From: Flavobacterium hungaricum
Lineage (GTDB): Bacteria; Bacteroidota; Bacteroidia; Flavobacteriales; Flavobacteriaceae
Direction of reading: 5' to 3'
Length of the DNA stretch: 64,000 nucleotides
Assembly (NCBI RefSeq): GCF_015182285.1
Contig: NZ_PRDM01000006.1
Coordinates: 124,001 to 188,000, forward strand
Both the position numbers and the translations under genes were made by a program. Shown one piece after another: positions 26,964 to 35,059 of this stretch (its first letter is position 1; each line of letters opens with the position of its first letter). The notes under the pieces are model-generated. The model was not told the origin of the DNA. It was given only the letters and a program-made list of their open reading frames with translations, and searched no databases.

Positions 26964-28087
26964 AAATCGTAATGGTATCCATTCCCTCGCTCCATTTTTT
27001 TAGGTGGGTAAGCCAGCTAGAAGATTCGGGACATGAAGTATTTTGGTTCGATGTTTCCGGAATGAGCGGTAGAATCGAAAGAATCAGCTGGGTTTCTCAA
27101 AAATTGAATTGGAAACTAAAATGGAATTATCCAGGCAGGACCTTTTTTAAAAACAAATTTCCATTACTCTATAAAAACGTTCAAAAGATTAATGAAAATC
27201 ATACGGCTGAGGTTTTTGAGAAATATATAGAGGAAATAAAACCCGACTTAGTGCATAGTTTCGCACTCTATTTATCATGTACTCCAATTATTTCAGTAAT
27301 GGAGAAATACAAAAATTTGAAATGGATTTATTCGTCTTGGGGAAGCGATCTTTTTTATTTTCAAAATGAATCAAAATATTTAAATGATATAAAAAGAGTC
27401 CTACCTCGTATTAATTATCTGTTTACAGATTGTAAAAGAGATTTCGAAATAGCAAAAAAATATGGTTTTGATGGAGATTTTTTAGGGGTATTCCCTGGAG
27501 GAGGCGGATTTGATTTGGAAGAGATGAAACCTTATAAGATGCCGTTAGAAGAACGTAAAATCATTTTAATAAAAGGTTTTCAAGGAAGATCTGGACGCGC
27601 AATTCCAGTTCTAAAAGCTGTTGCATTGATAAAAGAATCTCTTTCGGCTTATCAAATTATAGTATTTGGAGCAGATATCGAAACCTTCCAATATGTTGAC
27701 CACTCAACCTTGAAGGAACAATCTAATTTTGAGATTCAAGGAAAAATTACACATACAGAAGTTCTTAAACTTATGGGGAAATCGCTTTTGTATATTGGAA
27801 ACAGCAATTCTGATGGAATTCCGAATACAATGCTTGAAGCTGTCTGCATGGATGTTTTTCCCATTCAATCTAATCCCGGAGGCGCTACTGCGGAAATTAT
27901 TTCCCCTGAAGAAAACGGGCTGTTAATTGAAGATTGCGATGATATTGATGAGATTAAAAATTTGATCTTAAAAGGAGTTATGCTGGCTTCAAAATACAAA
28001 TCGAATGATAAAAATTATATAGCGTTAGAATACTCTTATTTAAAAGACAAAGTCGTAGAACGATACAATCAATTGTTGTTAAATTGA
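26960..28087 (+). CDS. family 4 (GT-B) glycosyltransferase
   Basis: 375 residues. N-terminal 'IVMVSIPSLHFFRWVSQL' and 'DVSGMSGRIERI' are seen in Bacteroidota GT4 enzymes that start with a membrane-facing acceptor domain. The donor domain has 'YIGNSNSDGIPNTMLEAVCM' with the EX7E-like glutamate, and 'SNPGGATAEIISPEENGLL'. It overlaps the previous gene by four bases (ATGA). Specificity is unknown. Confidence 0.87.
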   Translation: MKIVMVSIPSLHFFRWVSQLEDSGHEVFWFDVSGMSGRIERISWVSQKLNWKLKWNYPGRTFFKNKFPLLYKNVQKINENHTAEVFEKYIEEIKPDLVHSFALYLSCTPIISVMEKYKNLKWIYSSWGSDLFYFQNESKYLNDIKRVLPRINYLFTDCKRDFEIAKKYGFDGDFLGVFPGGGGFDLEEMKPYKMPLEERKIILIKGFQGRSGRAIPVLKAVALIKESLSAYQIIVFGADIETFQYVDHSTLKEQSNFEIQGKITHTEVLKLMGKSLLYIGNSNSDGIPNTMLEAVCMDVFPIQSNPGGATAEIISPEENGLLIEDCDDIDEIKNLILKGVMLASKYKSNDKNYIALEYSYLKDKVVERYNQLLLN

Positions 28088-28142
28088 AAGAAAGATTTTA
28101 GCCAATAAATAACATAAATAAAAAATTAAAAAAGAAAATAAA

Positions 28143-29597
28143 TTGCAGACTAATATTTCGTCTCAAGAAGAAATCAAGCAATTGATACTTGAAATAGAAC
28201 AAAAATGGCCGGTAGACAAATGGATTATTAATGAGATTCATGTTTGGCCGTATATACGCATTAAAATTTATACCTATTTTCTAAGCAGATTATTTTCGAC
28301 TTCGGCAGTTAATAGTCAAAATAAGCAACATGCTGAGAAAATTATTTTCTTAAAACATCTGAAACATTTTATTAAATTACTAAGTTCTTATTTTATTTTA
28401 GTTTTCTTTTTTCTGAAGTTAAAGAAAAAGAAAATCATTTTTTTTGGAGCACATTATCACCGTATCCTTTACAAAGGAAAGTATTTTAATCGATTTTATG
28501 ATTCAATGATTAAAACACATAATTTAGAAAATGATGTTTATACAATTGAATACAGAAAAATAAACAAAGAAAACTTTAATAATAATGCAATCATCAATTT
28601 AGAAAAATATCTAGGTTCTTATAAAAAAATTAAAAACCTTACTTCTAAATTTGACAATAAAAAAAAGAATTATGCTTTAGAGGGATTTGAAGATTTTTAT
28701 GATTCTTTAAACTTGAAAGCAATCAGCATAGAAAAAGTTAATCTAATAAAGTGGAGTAATAAAGTTAACGCTGCCAGAGGATTTTTTGACATTCTATTTA
28801 AAAAAATTCAGCCTGAAAAAATTATTTTTTTAGGATATTACGGTTTAGACGATTTGACGGCAGCAATTGTGTCTGCAAATAAAAGAGGTCTTCATTCTGT
28901 CGATTTGCAACATGGTTCTCAAATAAATAACATGGCATTTAGTAATTGGACAAAAATCCCTAAAGATGGTTTTAATACTGTTGTAAAAGAGTTTTGGACT
29001 TGGGATGAAGAATCAAAAAAAAATATAGATTTATGGGCAGTAAATACAACTAACATAAAATCAAAAGTAATTGGCCAGCCATATGTATCATATTGGTTGA
29101 ATAAAAAAGAAGATGCTGAAAAATCTCAGAAAAAAATACTTTACACACTGCATCTTTCTAGTTTAGAAGAAATGGTGACTCAGGAAATAATTTCATTAAT
29201 CAAAAAGACAGGTTATGAATGGGTTTTAAGACTACACCCGCGAAATTCAGTATCAAAAGAAAATATGGAACAATTTCTTTTGGCTAATGAAATCAAAGAA
29301 AAAGTAACAATTCAGAATTCGGTAGAGAAACCGCTTCCAGAAATGCTGAGTGAGTCAATATTACATATCACAAATTATTCGGGCAGTTTAATTGAAGCCA
29401 GAATGATGAATATACCAACTCTAATTATAAACAAATTGGGGCTTGAAATTTATAAGCAATATTTAGACGAAGATTTGGTTTTTTTTATAGATTTTGAAAA
29501 ACCTGATTTTGTTTCTGAATGCCAAAATTTAATTGTGGCTATTGAAAATAAAGAAAAAAAATCTCCTCAACTGCAAGTATTTAATCCTTTGTCATAA
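28143..29597 (+). CDS. large GT-B-like protein, possible nonulosonate/capsule-type transferase
   Basis: 484 residues from a TTG start in an A-rich leader. A basic hydrophobic segment lies at about 75-100. Recognisable strands are 'KIIFLGYYGLDDLTAAIV', 'HSVDLQHGSQ', 'ILYTLHLSS', 'WVLRLHPRN' and 'ILHITNYSGSLIEARMM'. The pattern 'DLQHG ... RLHPR ... SGSLIEA' is like capsule polysaccharide or sialyltransferase-fold enzymes with histidine-containing CMP/UDP-binding strands. It lies two genes before the CMP-nonulosonate genes, making it a candidate for adding that sugar. This is context plus fold-like resemblance, not a confirmed family match. Confidence 0.5.
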   Translation: MQTNISSQEEIKQLILEIEQKWPVDKWIINEIHVWPYIRIKIYTYFLSRLFSTSAVNSQNKQHAEKIIFLKHLKHFIKLLSSYFILVFFFLKLKKKKIIFFGAHYHRILYKGKYFNRFYDSMIKTHNLENDVYTIEYRKINKENFNNNAIINLEKYLGSYKKIKNLTSKFDNKKKNYALEGFEDFYDSLNLKAISIEKVNLIKWSNKVNAARGFFDILFKKIQPEKIIFLGYYGLDDLTAAIVSANKRGLHSVDLQHGSQINNMAFSNWTKIPKDGFNTVVKEFWTWDEESKKNIDLWAVNTTNIKSKVIGQPYVSYWLNKKEDAEKSQKKILYTLHLSSLEEMVTQEIISLIKKTGYEWVLRLHPRNSVSKENMEQFLLANEIKEKVTIQNSVEKPLPEMLSESILHITNYSGSLIEARMMNIPTLIINKLGLEIYKQYLDEDLVFFIDFEKPDFVSECQNLIVAIENKEKKSPQLQVFNPLS

Positions 29598-29615
29598 CTA
29601 GAAAAATATAGAATA

Positions 29616-30656
29616 TTGGAAACAAAACCGAATTTATTGTGGATTTCTTATCTGCGGGTTTTTAGCACAGTTGCTGTAATATTTCTGCATGCATCTTCAC
29701 CCTTAGTAAGCAGTTACAAAACATTAACGTTTTCTGCTTGGAATACGGCTAATTTTTTTGATGCTGTTTCCAGATTTTGTGTACCGGTTTTTGTGATGAT
29801 TTCAGGAGCTTTATTATTTAATAAAAATCTAGAGATAGGACAGTTTTTCAAGAAAAGGGTAATCAGAATTCTTCTGCCTTTTATATTCTGGAGTATATGT
29901 TATGCATTGTACGTCATTTTTATTAAAACAGACTTTTATAAAACAGCATCTTTTTTAGAAATTATCAAGAAAATAGTGAGATCAGTTTATTTTGGCAGTG
30001 CTTATCATTTATGGTATATCTATATGCTTTTAGGATTGTTATTGATTGTGCCGATTCTTAACTTTTGGGTAATTAGAGCTAAGAAAAAAGAAATTCATTA
30101 TTTTCTGATTATTTGGTTTGTAACTTTATTAGTGAAAAATTTCAAGATTGGGGCTTTTATGCCAAATATAGAATTATCTTTTTTTTCTGAATATACAGGT
30201 TATCTAGTATTAGGATATTATCTCTCTACTATTGAAATAAAAAATATTCGAAAATTCCAACTTACTTCATTAGTATTATTCATTTTCGGAATTTTAATGA
30301 CTTTTATTGGAACTTGTTTTTTAACTATTTTTCAGAAGAAACTCAATACCTCATTATATGATTTTTTTAGTTTGAATGTTTTGATAAGTTCGATAGGTCT
30401 TTTTCTTTTTTTTAGATCTTCAGATTTATTCAATAGAAAACAGAACTGGATTTGTAGTCAAATTAACCAATATAGCTACGGTATTTATTTAACACATGTT
30501 TTAGTGTTATGGACATTGGAAAATATTGGAATTAATGGATTATTGTTTTCACCTTTTGTCGGAATCCCTTTGACTGTATTTTTATGTTTACTGATAGCGC
30601 TGTGTATTGTTAAAATATTAAACTTAACTAAGTTTGGAAGTTATGTCTCAGGCTGA
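29616..30656 (+). CDS. acyltransferase family 3 membrane protein (OafA/WecH-like)
   Basis: 346 residues, about ten membrane helices, TTG start. Helix 1 has 'ISYLRVFSTVAVIFLHASSP' with the conserved R...H of acyltransferase-3 enzymes, and 'FFDAVSRFCVPVFVMISGALL' follows in helix 2. 'GSAYHLWYIYMLLGLLL' and 'SYGIYLTHVLVL' are further family landmarks. Such enzymes O-acetylate glycans using acetyl-CoA-derived acyl groups at the inner membrane. It is likely to decorate the second-block glycan. Confidence 0.9.
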   Translation: METKPNLLWISYLRVFSTVAVIFLHASSPLVSSYKTLTFSAWNTANFFDAVSRFCVPVFVMISGALLFNKNLEIGQFFKKRVIRILLPFIFWSICYALYVIFIKTDFYKTASFLEIIKKIVRSVYFGSAYHLWYIYMLLGLLLIVPILNFWVIRAKKKEIHYFLIIWFVTLLVKNFKIGAFMPNIELSFFSEYTGYLVLGYYLSTIEIKNIRKFQLTSLVLFIFGILMTFIGTCFLTIFQKKLNTSLYDFFSLNVLISSIGLFLFFRSSDLFNRKQNWICSQINQYSYGIYLTHVLVLWTLENIGINGLLFSPFVGIPLTVFLCLLIALCIVKILNLTKFGSYVSG

Positions 30657-30733
30657 TTAAGTTAGTCATCACTTAAAAGACTTTATATAAAGCTTAAAGT
30701 TTTTTAATGACAAATAAATAACCACTTTTAAAT

Positions 30734-30741
30734 TATATTTG
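30734..30741 (+). promoter_or_regulatory. candidate Bacteroidota -7 element (TATATTTG) for the nonulosonate genes
   Basis: An exact TAnnTTTG match lies 20 bases before the ATG of the cytidylyltransferase fusion gene, inside a 105-base gap. A -33 TTG is not obvious. The position suggests that the nonulosonate genes can be transcribed separately from the upstream transferases. Confidence 0.45.
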
Positions 30742-30761
30742 ATTTTGAAATAAAGAATATT

Positions 30762-31928
30762 ATGAAAAAAACCGCGATAATACCACTTCGTAAAAACTCC
30801 AAAGGGATTCCTGGAAAGAATAAAAAAAAGATGCTTGGACGACCTCTTTTCTCTTGGGTTTTAGGAGAAGCTATTTTTTCAGAACTAGATGAAGTATATG
30901 TTTTTACAGATGATCACGAAATCATAGAATATATTAAAAGAGAATATTCATGGTCGCCAAAAGTAAAAACACTTTTACGAAATGATGAAAATGCATCTGA
31001 CACTGCATCAACTGAAAGTGCCATGCTGGAATTTGCAGAACAGATACAAAATGATTTCGATATTTTATGTTTATTGCAGGCAACTTCACCAATGACAAGT
31101 GCTGCAGATATTAACGCAGTGTTAGGCGAAATTCTTATTAATAAAAAGGAATCGGCATTGACTGTTGTTAATACACATCGTTTTATCTGGAATTCAGACG
31201 GTACTCCAAGTAATTATGATGTTTTTAATAGACCAAGACGTCAAGATTTCGAAGGACTATTAATAGAAAACGGAGCTGTTTATGCTACCACAAAAGAAGC
31301 ATTTTTAAAATCGAAGAACAGAGTAAGCGATTCTATTGGTTTAGTAAAAATGCCGGAAGAGTCTTTGGTTGAAATTGATAGTTTGTCGGATTGGGAAATC
31401 GTGGAGAAATTATTAGCAGACCGTCAGAAAAAAAGAAAAGTGCATCAACGTATCAACTATTTGGTGTTAGATGTTGACGGAGTTTTTACAGACGGCTGCG
31501 TTTATTATGATAAAGAGGGCGAACTAGCCAAAAAATTTGATATGCGTGATGGAATGGGCTTAGAAATTCTTCGTCAAAATCAGGTTGAAGTAGTTGTAAT
31601 GACCTCTGAAAACTCAGAGTTAGTCGCGCAGCGAATGAAGAAATTGCAGATCAAACAAACTTTTTTGGGTGTTAAGGATAAATTTTCCTTTTTAACACAT
31701 TTTCTTTCCGAGAGAAATAGTAGTTTTGGCGCCGTTGCGTACGCAGGCGATGATGTAAATGATTTGGCCAATATTTGCAGTGTAGGCTGGTCTTTTACGC
31801 CTTCTGATGCAACAGATGTTGTCAAAGCTAATGCAGATTATGTGCTGACCCATGCATCTGGAGCGGGTGCAATAAGAGAAATTTGTGAAATTTTATTAAA
31901 GTATAATAAACGTTATGAAGGAATTTAA
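30762..31928 (+). CDS. neuA: CMP-nonulosonate synthetase fused to a KdsC-like HAD phosphatase
   Basis: 388 residues, two domains. Residues 1-225 are an acylneuraminate cytidylyltransferase: 'IPLRKNSKGIPGKNKK' at 7-22 is the CTP-binding signature, and 'LLQATSPMTSAADI' at 104-117 and 'ENGAVYATT' at 169-177 follow. Residues 231-388 are a KdsC-type HAD domain with 'DVDGVFTDG' (237-245), 'TSEN' (281-284) and 'GDDVNDL' (329-335), so the phosphatase residues look intact. The fusion could dephosphorylate a nonulosonate-9-phosphate and then activate the free acid with CMP. It overlaps the synthase gene by 14 bases. Confidence 0.9.
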   Translation: MKKTAIIPLRKNSKGIPGKNKKKMLGRPLFSWVLGEAIFSELDEVYVFTDDHEIIEYIKREYSWSPKVKTLLRNDENASDTASTESAMLEFAEQIQNDFDILCLLQATSPMTSAADINAVLGEILINKKESALTVVNTHRFIWNSDGTPSNYDVFNRPRRQDFEGLLIENGAVYATTKEAFLKSKNRVSDSIGLVKMPEESLVEIDSLSDWEIVEKLLADRQKKRKVHQRINYLVLDVDGVFTDGCVYYDKEGELAKKFDMRDGMGLEILRQNQVEVVVMTSENSELVAQRMKKLQIKQTFLGVKDKFSFLTHFLSERNSSFGAVAYAGDDVNDLANICSVGWSFTPSDATDVVKANADYVLTHASGAGAIREICEILLKYNKRYEGI

Positions 31929-32790
31929 AAAACCTTACGTGATTGCCGAAATTGGATGTAATCATAAAGGAGAAATGGCAATAGCCAAAGAATTGATTAA
32001 AATCGCTAAAATTTTCGGAAACGCAGACGCCGTAAAATTCCAAAAACGTAACAATAGAGAACTTCTTACCGAAGAGCAGTACGATGCACCACACCCTAAT
32101 GCTTCAAATTCTTATGGAGATACTTATGGAGCGCATAGAGAATTTTTAGAGTTTGATGTGACACAGCATGGTGAATTAAAAGCATATTGCGAGGAAATTG
32201 GCATCACGTATTCAACTTCGGTATGGGATACTACTTCTGCAAAAGAAATTGCTTCTTTGAATCCAGAGTTTATTAAGATTCCTTCGGCTTGCAATAATAA
32301 TTATGAAATGTTAAAGTGGCTTTGTGACAATTACAAAGGAGAAATTCACATCTCTACGGGAATGACTACAAAGAGCGAAGCAGATATCTTAGTAGACTTT
32401 TTTACAGAAAATGGAAGAAATAAAGATTTAGTTTTATACAATTGTACTTCTGGTTATCCTGTTCCGTTTGAGGATGTTTGTTTATTGGACATTAATTTAC
32501 TGAGAGAAAAATACGAAGACAAAGTAAAACATATTGGTTTTTCTGGACATCACTTAGGCATCGCTGTAGATATTGCGGCTTATACTTTGGGAGCCAATAT
32601 TATCGAAAGACATTACACAATTGATAGAACGTGGAAGGGAACAGACCATGCGGCTTCTCTTGAACCAATGGGATTAAGAAAATTAACTCGTGATCTTGAT
32701 GCTGTATACAAAGCATTGACTTATAAAACGACTGATATTTTACCGATTGAACAAGTTCAGAGAGATAAACTGAAAAATAAAAAGGTTTAG
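31915..32790 (+). CDS. neuB: NeuB-family nonulosonic acid synthase lacking the SAF domain
   Basis: 291 residues, forming only the TIM barrel. 'YVIAEIGCNHKGEMAIA' (8-24), 'KFQKR' (41-45), 'KIPSACNNNYEML' (121-133), 'ISTGM' (146-150), 'NCTSGYP' (176-182), 'GFSGHH' (208-213) and 'ERHYTIDR' (231-238) are NeuB family motifs. Classical NeuB/NANS enzymes have about 50 to 60 more residues, a C-terminal SAF domain, that is absent here; the frame ends cleanly at 'KNKKV'. It condenses PEP with a sugar or sugar-6-phosphate. The partner phosphatase domain favours a phosphorylated substrate. No NeuC-like epimerase is nearby. Confidence 0.88.
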   Translation: MKEFKKPYVIAEIGCNHKGEMAIAKELIKIAKIFGNADAVKFQKRNNRELLTEEQYDAPHPNASNSYGDTYGAHREFLEFDVTQHGELKAYCEEIGITYSTSVWDTTSAKEIASLNPEFIKIPSACNNNYEMLKWLCDNYKGEIHISTGMTTKSEADILVDFFTENGRNKDLVLYNCTSGYPVPFEDVCLLDINLLREKYEDKVKHIGFSGHHLGIAVDIAAYTLGANIIERHYTIDRTWKGTDHAASLEPMGLRKLTRDLDAVYKALTYKTTDILPIEQVQRDKLKNKKV

Positions 32791-32794
32791 AGCT

Positions 32795-33613
32795 ATGCTT
32801 TTTTCAAACAAAATCAGACTTTTTTGGTGGAACGAAAAGGTAATACAAGGCAAATCCAAAGAAAATTATGGAGATGTTCTTGGAAAATATCTAGTAGAAA
32901 AAATCTCCAAAAAGATAGTTGTTTTTGCTTGGCCTAAAAAGTTTTCAATACTGGACTTTGCATTTCCTATTTATGTAACTATTGGAAGCATTTTAGGAAA
33001 TGTAAATCATAAATGTATTGTGTGGGGAAGTGGTATCATAGATAGAAAAATAAAAATAAAAAAAGCCGTTTTTCTAGCTGTTCGAGGCCCTCAAACAAGA
33101 AAATATCTAGTAGAACTTGGCTGCGATGTGCCGGAGATTTATGGAGATCCAGCGTTATTGCTACCTCGATATTTTAATCCAAAAATTGAAAAGAAATACA
33201 AATTTGGCTTTGTACCTCATTACAATGATTATAAGCAAGTACAGGAATGGTTCAAGGATAACCCAGAAGTACTGCTTATCGATATGATGACTAATGATGT
33301 TGAAGAAAAAACAGTTGAATTTCTACAGTGTGAAAAAATTATTTCATCTTCTCTTCACGGAATTATTATGGCACACGCTTACGGAATTCCTGCCGTGTGG
33401 CAGAAATTTTCGGATAAGGTTTTTGGAGATGATATAAAATATCAGGATTATATGGAATCTGTTGAGATTCCTTTTTATAAACCGGAAATTAAAACAACCG
33501 CTTATTCTTCTGAACAAATGGAAGCACTTTTTAATGCATTTCCAAATCTTCCTCAAAAACAAAAAATTGAGGAATTGTGTGATGGGCTTATGAAAGTTTG
33601 TCCTTTTAAATAA
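32795..33613 (+). CDS. polysaccharide pyruvyl transferase family protein
   Basis: 272 residues. 'KSKENYGDVLGKYLVEKIS' near the start, 'VWGSGIIDRKI', 'AVRGPQTRKYL' and 'IYGDPALLLP' in the middle, and 'SSSLHGIIMAHAYGIPAVW' near residue 185 are the usual PS_pyruv_trans landmarks. Members transfer pyruvate from PEP to sugars as ketals, and some are transferases of other kinds. It lies five bases after neuB, so PEP-dependent decoration of the same glycan is plausible. Pyruvylation itself is inferred from the family. Confidence 0.85.
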   Translation: MLFSNKIRLFWWNEKVIQGKSKENYGDVLGKYLVEKISKKIVVFAWPKKFSILDFAFPIYVTIGSILGNVNHKCIVWGSGIIDRKIKIKKAVFLAVRGPQTRKYLVELGCDVPEIYGDPALLLPRYFNPKIEKKYKFGFVPHYNDYKQVQEWFKDNPEVLLIDMMTNDVEEKTVEFLQCEKIISSSLHGIIMAHAYGIPAVWQKFSDKVFGDDIKYQDYMESVEIPFYKPEIKTTAYSSEQMEALFNAFPNLPQKQKIEELCDGLMKVCPFK

Positions 33614-33615
33614 TG

Positions 33616-33636
33616 CTGTTTTGAGAAACAGTTTTC
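33616..33636 (+). terminator. weak hairpin with T-run after the pyruvyltransferase gene
   Basis: CTGTTT (33616-33621) and AAACAG (33626-33631) pair around TGAG and are followed by TTTTC. Six base pairs only, inside a co-directional gene run, so it may at most attenuate read-through. Confidence 0.3.
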
Positions 33637-33655
33637 TGAATGATTTTTATTGTAA

Positions 33656-35053
33656 ATGAAAAAGAACATTTTTATTTTTTTACCAGACGGAGTAGGACTT
33701 CGCAATTTTGCCTTAACTTCTTTTAAAGAAATTGGAGAGAAAGAGGGTTTTGATATCACGTATTGGAATAATACCCCATTTTCTATTAAGGAGAAGCTAG
33801 GGTTCAAAGAATTAAAAATTCAGGAAAAATCATTGCATCCATTGACCACGGTTTATACTCGTGCTCGAAAGCGAATGGAGTTGAATTTTTTTGATAAAAA
33901 GTTTAAAGAAGTAGTTTACAATACTTATAATTTTCCTCATTCCTATAAAGGCGCTTCTAATCTGTTTAAAAGCTTAATGGTTGATGCCCTAACATTTTTT
34001 GGTTCTAATGAAAAAGGAATTAAATGGGTTAGGCAGCAAATAAAAAAAGGAGAGCGTAACACAAATAAATATAAAGAAAGTAAAAAACAGCTGGAAGAAC
34101 ACAAACCCGATTTTGTTTTCTGTACAAACCCGCGTCCGACACAAGCAATAGCATCAATTTTAGCTGCGCAGGATTTAGGGATTCCAACTGGAACGTTTAT
34201 TTTTTCGTGGGACAATCTTCCTAAAGCCACAACTTTAATAGAAACAGATTACTATTTTGTATGGAGTGACTATATGAAGAAAGAGCTTTTAATGTATTGT
34301 CCGTATGTGAACGAAAGTCAAGTATTTGTTACAGGGACCCCTCAATTCGAAAGCCATTTTGATACAAGTCTTTTGCAGACAAGAGAAGAGTTTTACAAAA
34401 CACATAATCTGGATCTTGACAAAAAATACATCTGCTTTTCAGGAGATGATATCGTGACTTCTCCGCTTGACCAATATTATCTTGAAGACCTAGCATTGAC
34501 AGTTAGAGAATTAAATAACCAAGGATACTCTTTAGGAATTATTTATCGTAAATGCCCTGTAGACTTTACAGATCGTTACGATGCAATTTTAGAATTGTAT
34601 AAAGATGTAATTATAAGTATTGATCCGCTTTGGACACCAGTTGGACAAAACTGGAATGAAATTATGCCGACAAAAGAAGATTTTGCCTTGCAGTCAAACA
34701 TTTGTGAGTATACAGAATTTGTTGGAAACATTGCTTCTTCAATGGTGTTTGACTTTTCTGCTCATGATAAGTCGTGCCTCTTTTTTGATTACGAACAGCC
34801 GCAATTAAAAAAAGGAATTAGAGATATTGGACAAAATTACAAATACATTCATTTTAGATCAAAACCTTCTGAGGAAGCAGCTCTATGGGTACGAGATAAA
34901 AAAGATTTAACACTGATTGTAAAAGATATTCTTGATGGAAAAGCGTCAAGTGTTCTCGAAAGTAAAAAATGGTTTGAAATTATCGTTGGCCCAAACCCAA
35001 CTCAAGCTTCTGCAAAACTTTGGGAAAGCTTAAGCAGTATTCTAAAAAAGTAA
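33656..35053 (+). CDS. GT-B-like UDP-glycosyltransferase-type protein of unknown specificity
   Basis: 465 residues, soluble. It opens 'NIFIFLPDGVGLRNFAL', has 'DFVFCTNPRPTQAIA' and 'GTFIFSWDNLPKATTLIET' in the middle, then 'VFVTGTPQFESHFD' and 'YICFSGDDIVTS' at the domain junction. The C-terminal half shows 'CEYTEFVGNIASSMVFDFSAH', the position where GT-B enzymes hold the donor phosphate. Such proteins occur in Bacteroidota glycan loci and are usually annotated as glycosyltransferases. The exact family is not certain to me. Confidence 0.6.
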   Translation: MKKNIFIFLPDGVGLRNFALTSFKEIGEKEGFDITYWNNTPFSIKEKLGFKELKIQEKSLHPLTTVYTRARKRMELNFFDKKFKEVVYNTYNFPHSYKGASNLFKSLMVDALTFFGSNEKGIKWVRQQIKKGERNTNKYKESKKQLEEHKPDFVFCTNPRPTQAIASILAAQDLGIPTGTFIFSWDNLPKATTLIETDYYFVWSDYMKKELLMYCPYVNESQVFVTGTPQFESHFDTSLLQTREEFYKTHNLDLDKKYICFSGDDIVTSPLDQYYLEDLALTVRELNNQGYSLGIIYRKCPVDFTDRYDAILELYKDVIISIDPLWTPVGQNWNEIMPTKEDFALQSNICEYTEFVGNIASSMVFDFSAHDKSCLFFDYEQPQLKKGIRDIGQNYKYIHFRSKPSEEAALWVRDKKDLTLIVKDILDGKASSVLESKKWFEIIVGPNPTQASAKLWESLSSILKK

Positions 35054-35059
35054 TTATTT

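Noticed and set aside
27729..27926. Small ORF inside the GT4 gene at 26960
   Set aside because: It lies in another frame of a well-supported GT4 coding region and has no family features.
30657..30761. Terminator between the acyltransferase-3 and neuA genes
   Set aside because: CTTTATATAAAG is only a 6-bp palindrome with no loop and lies in AT-rich DNA; the stem is too weak.
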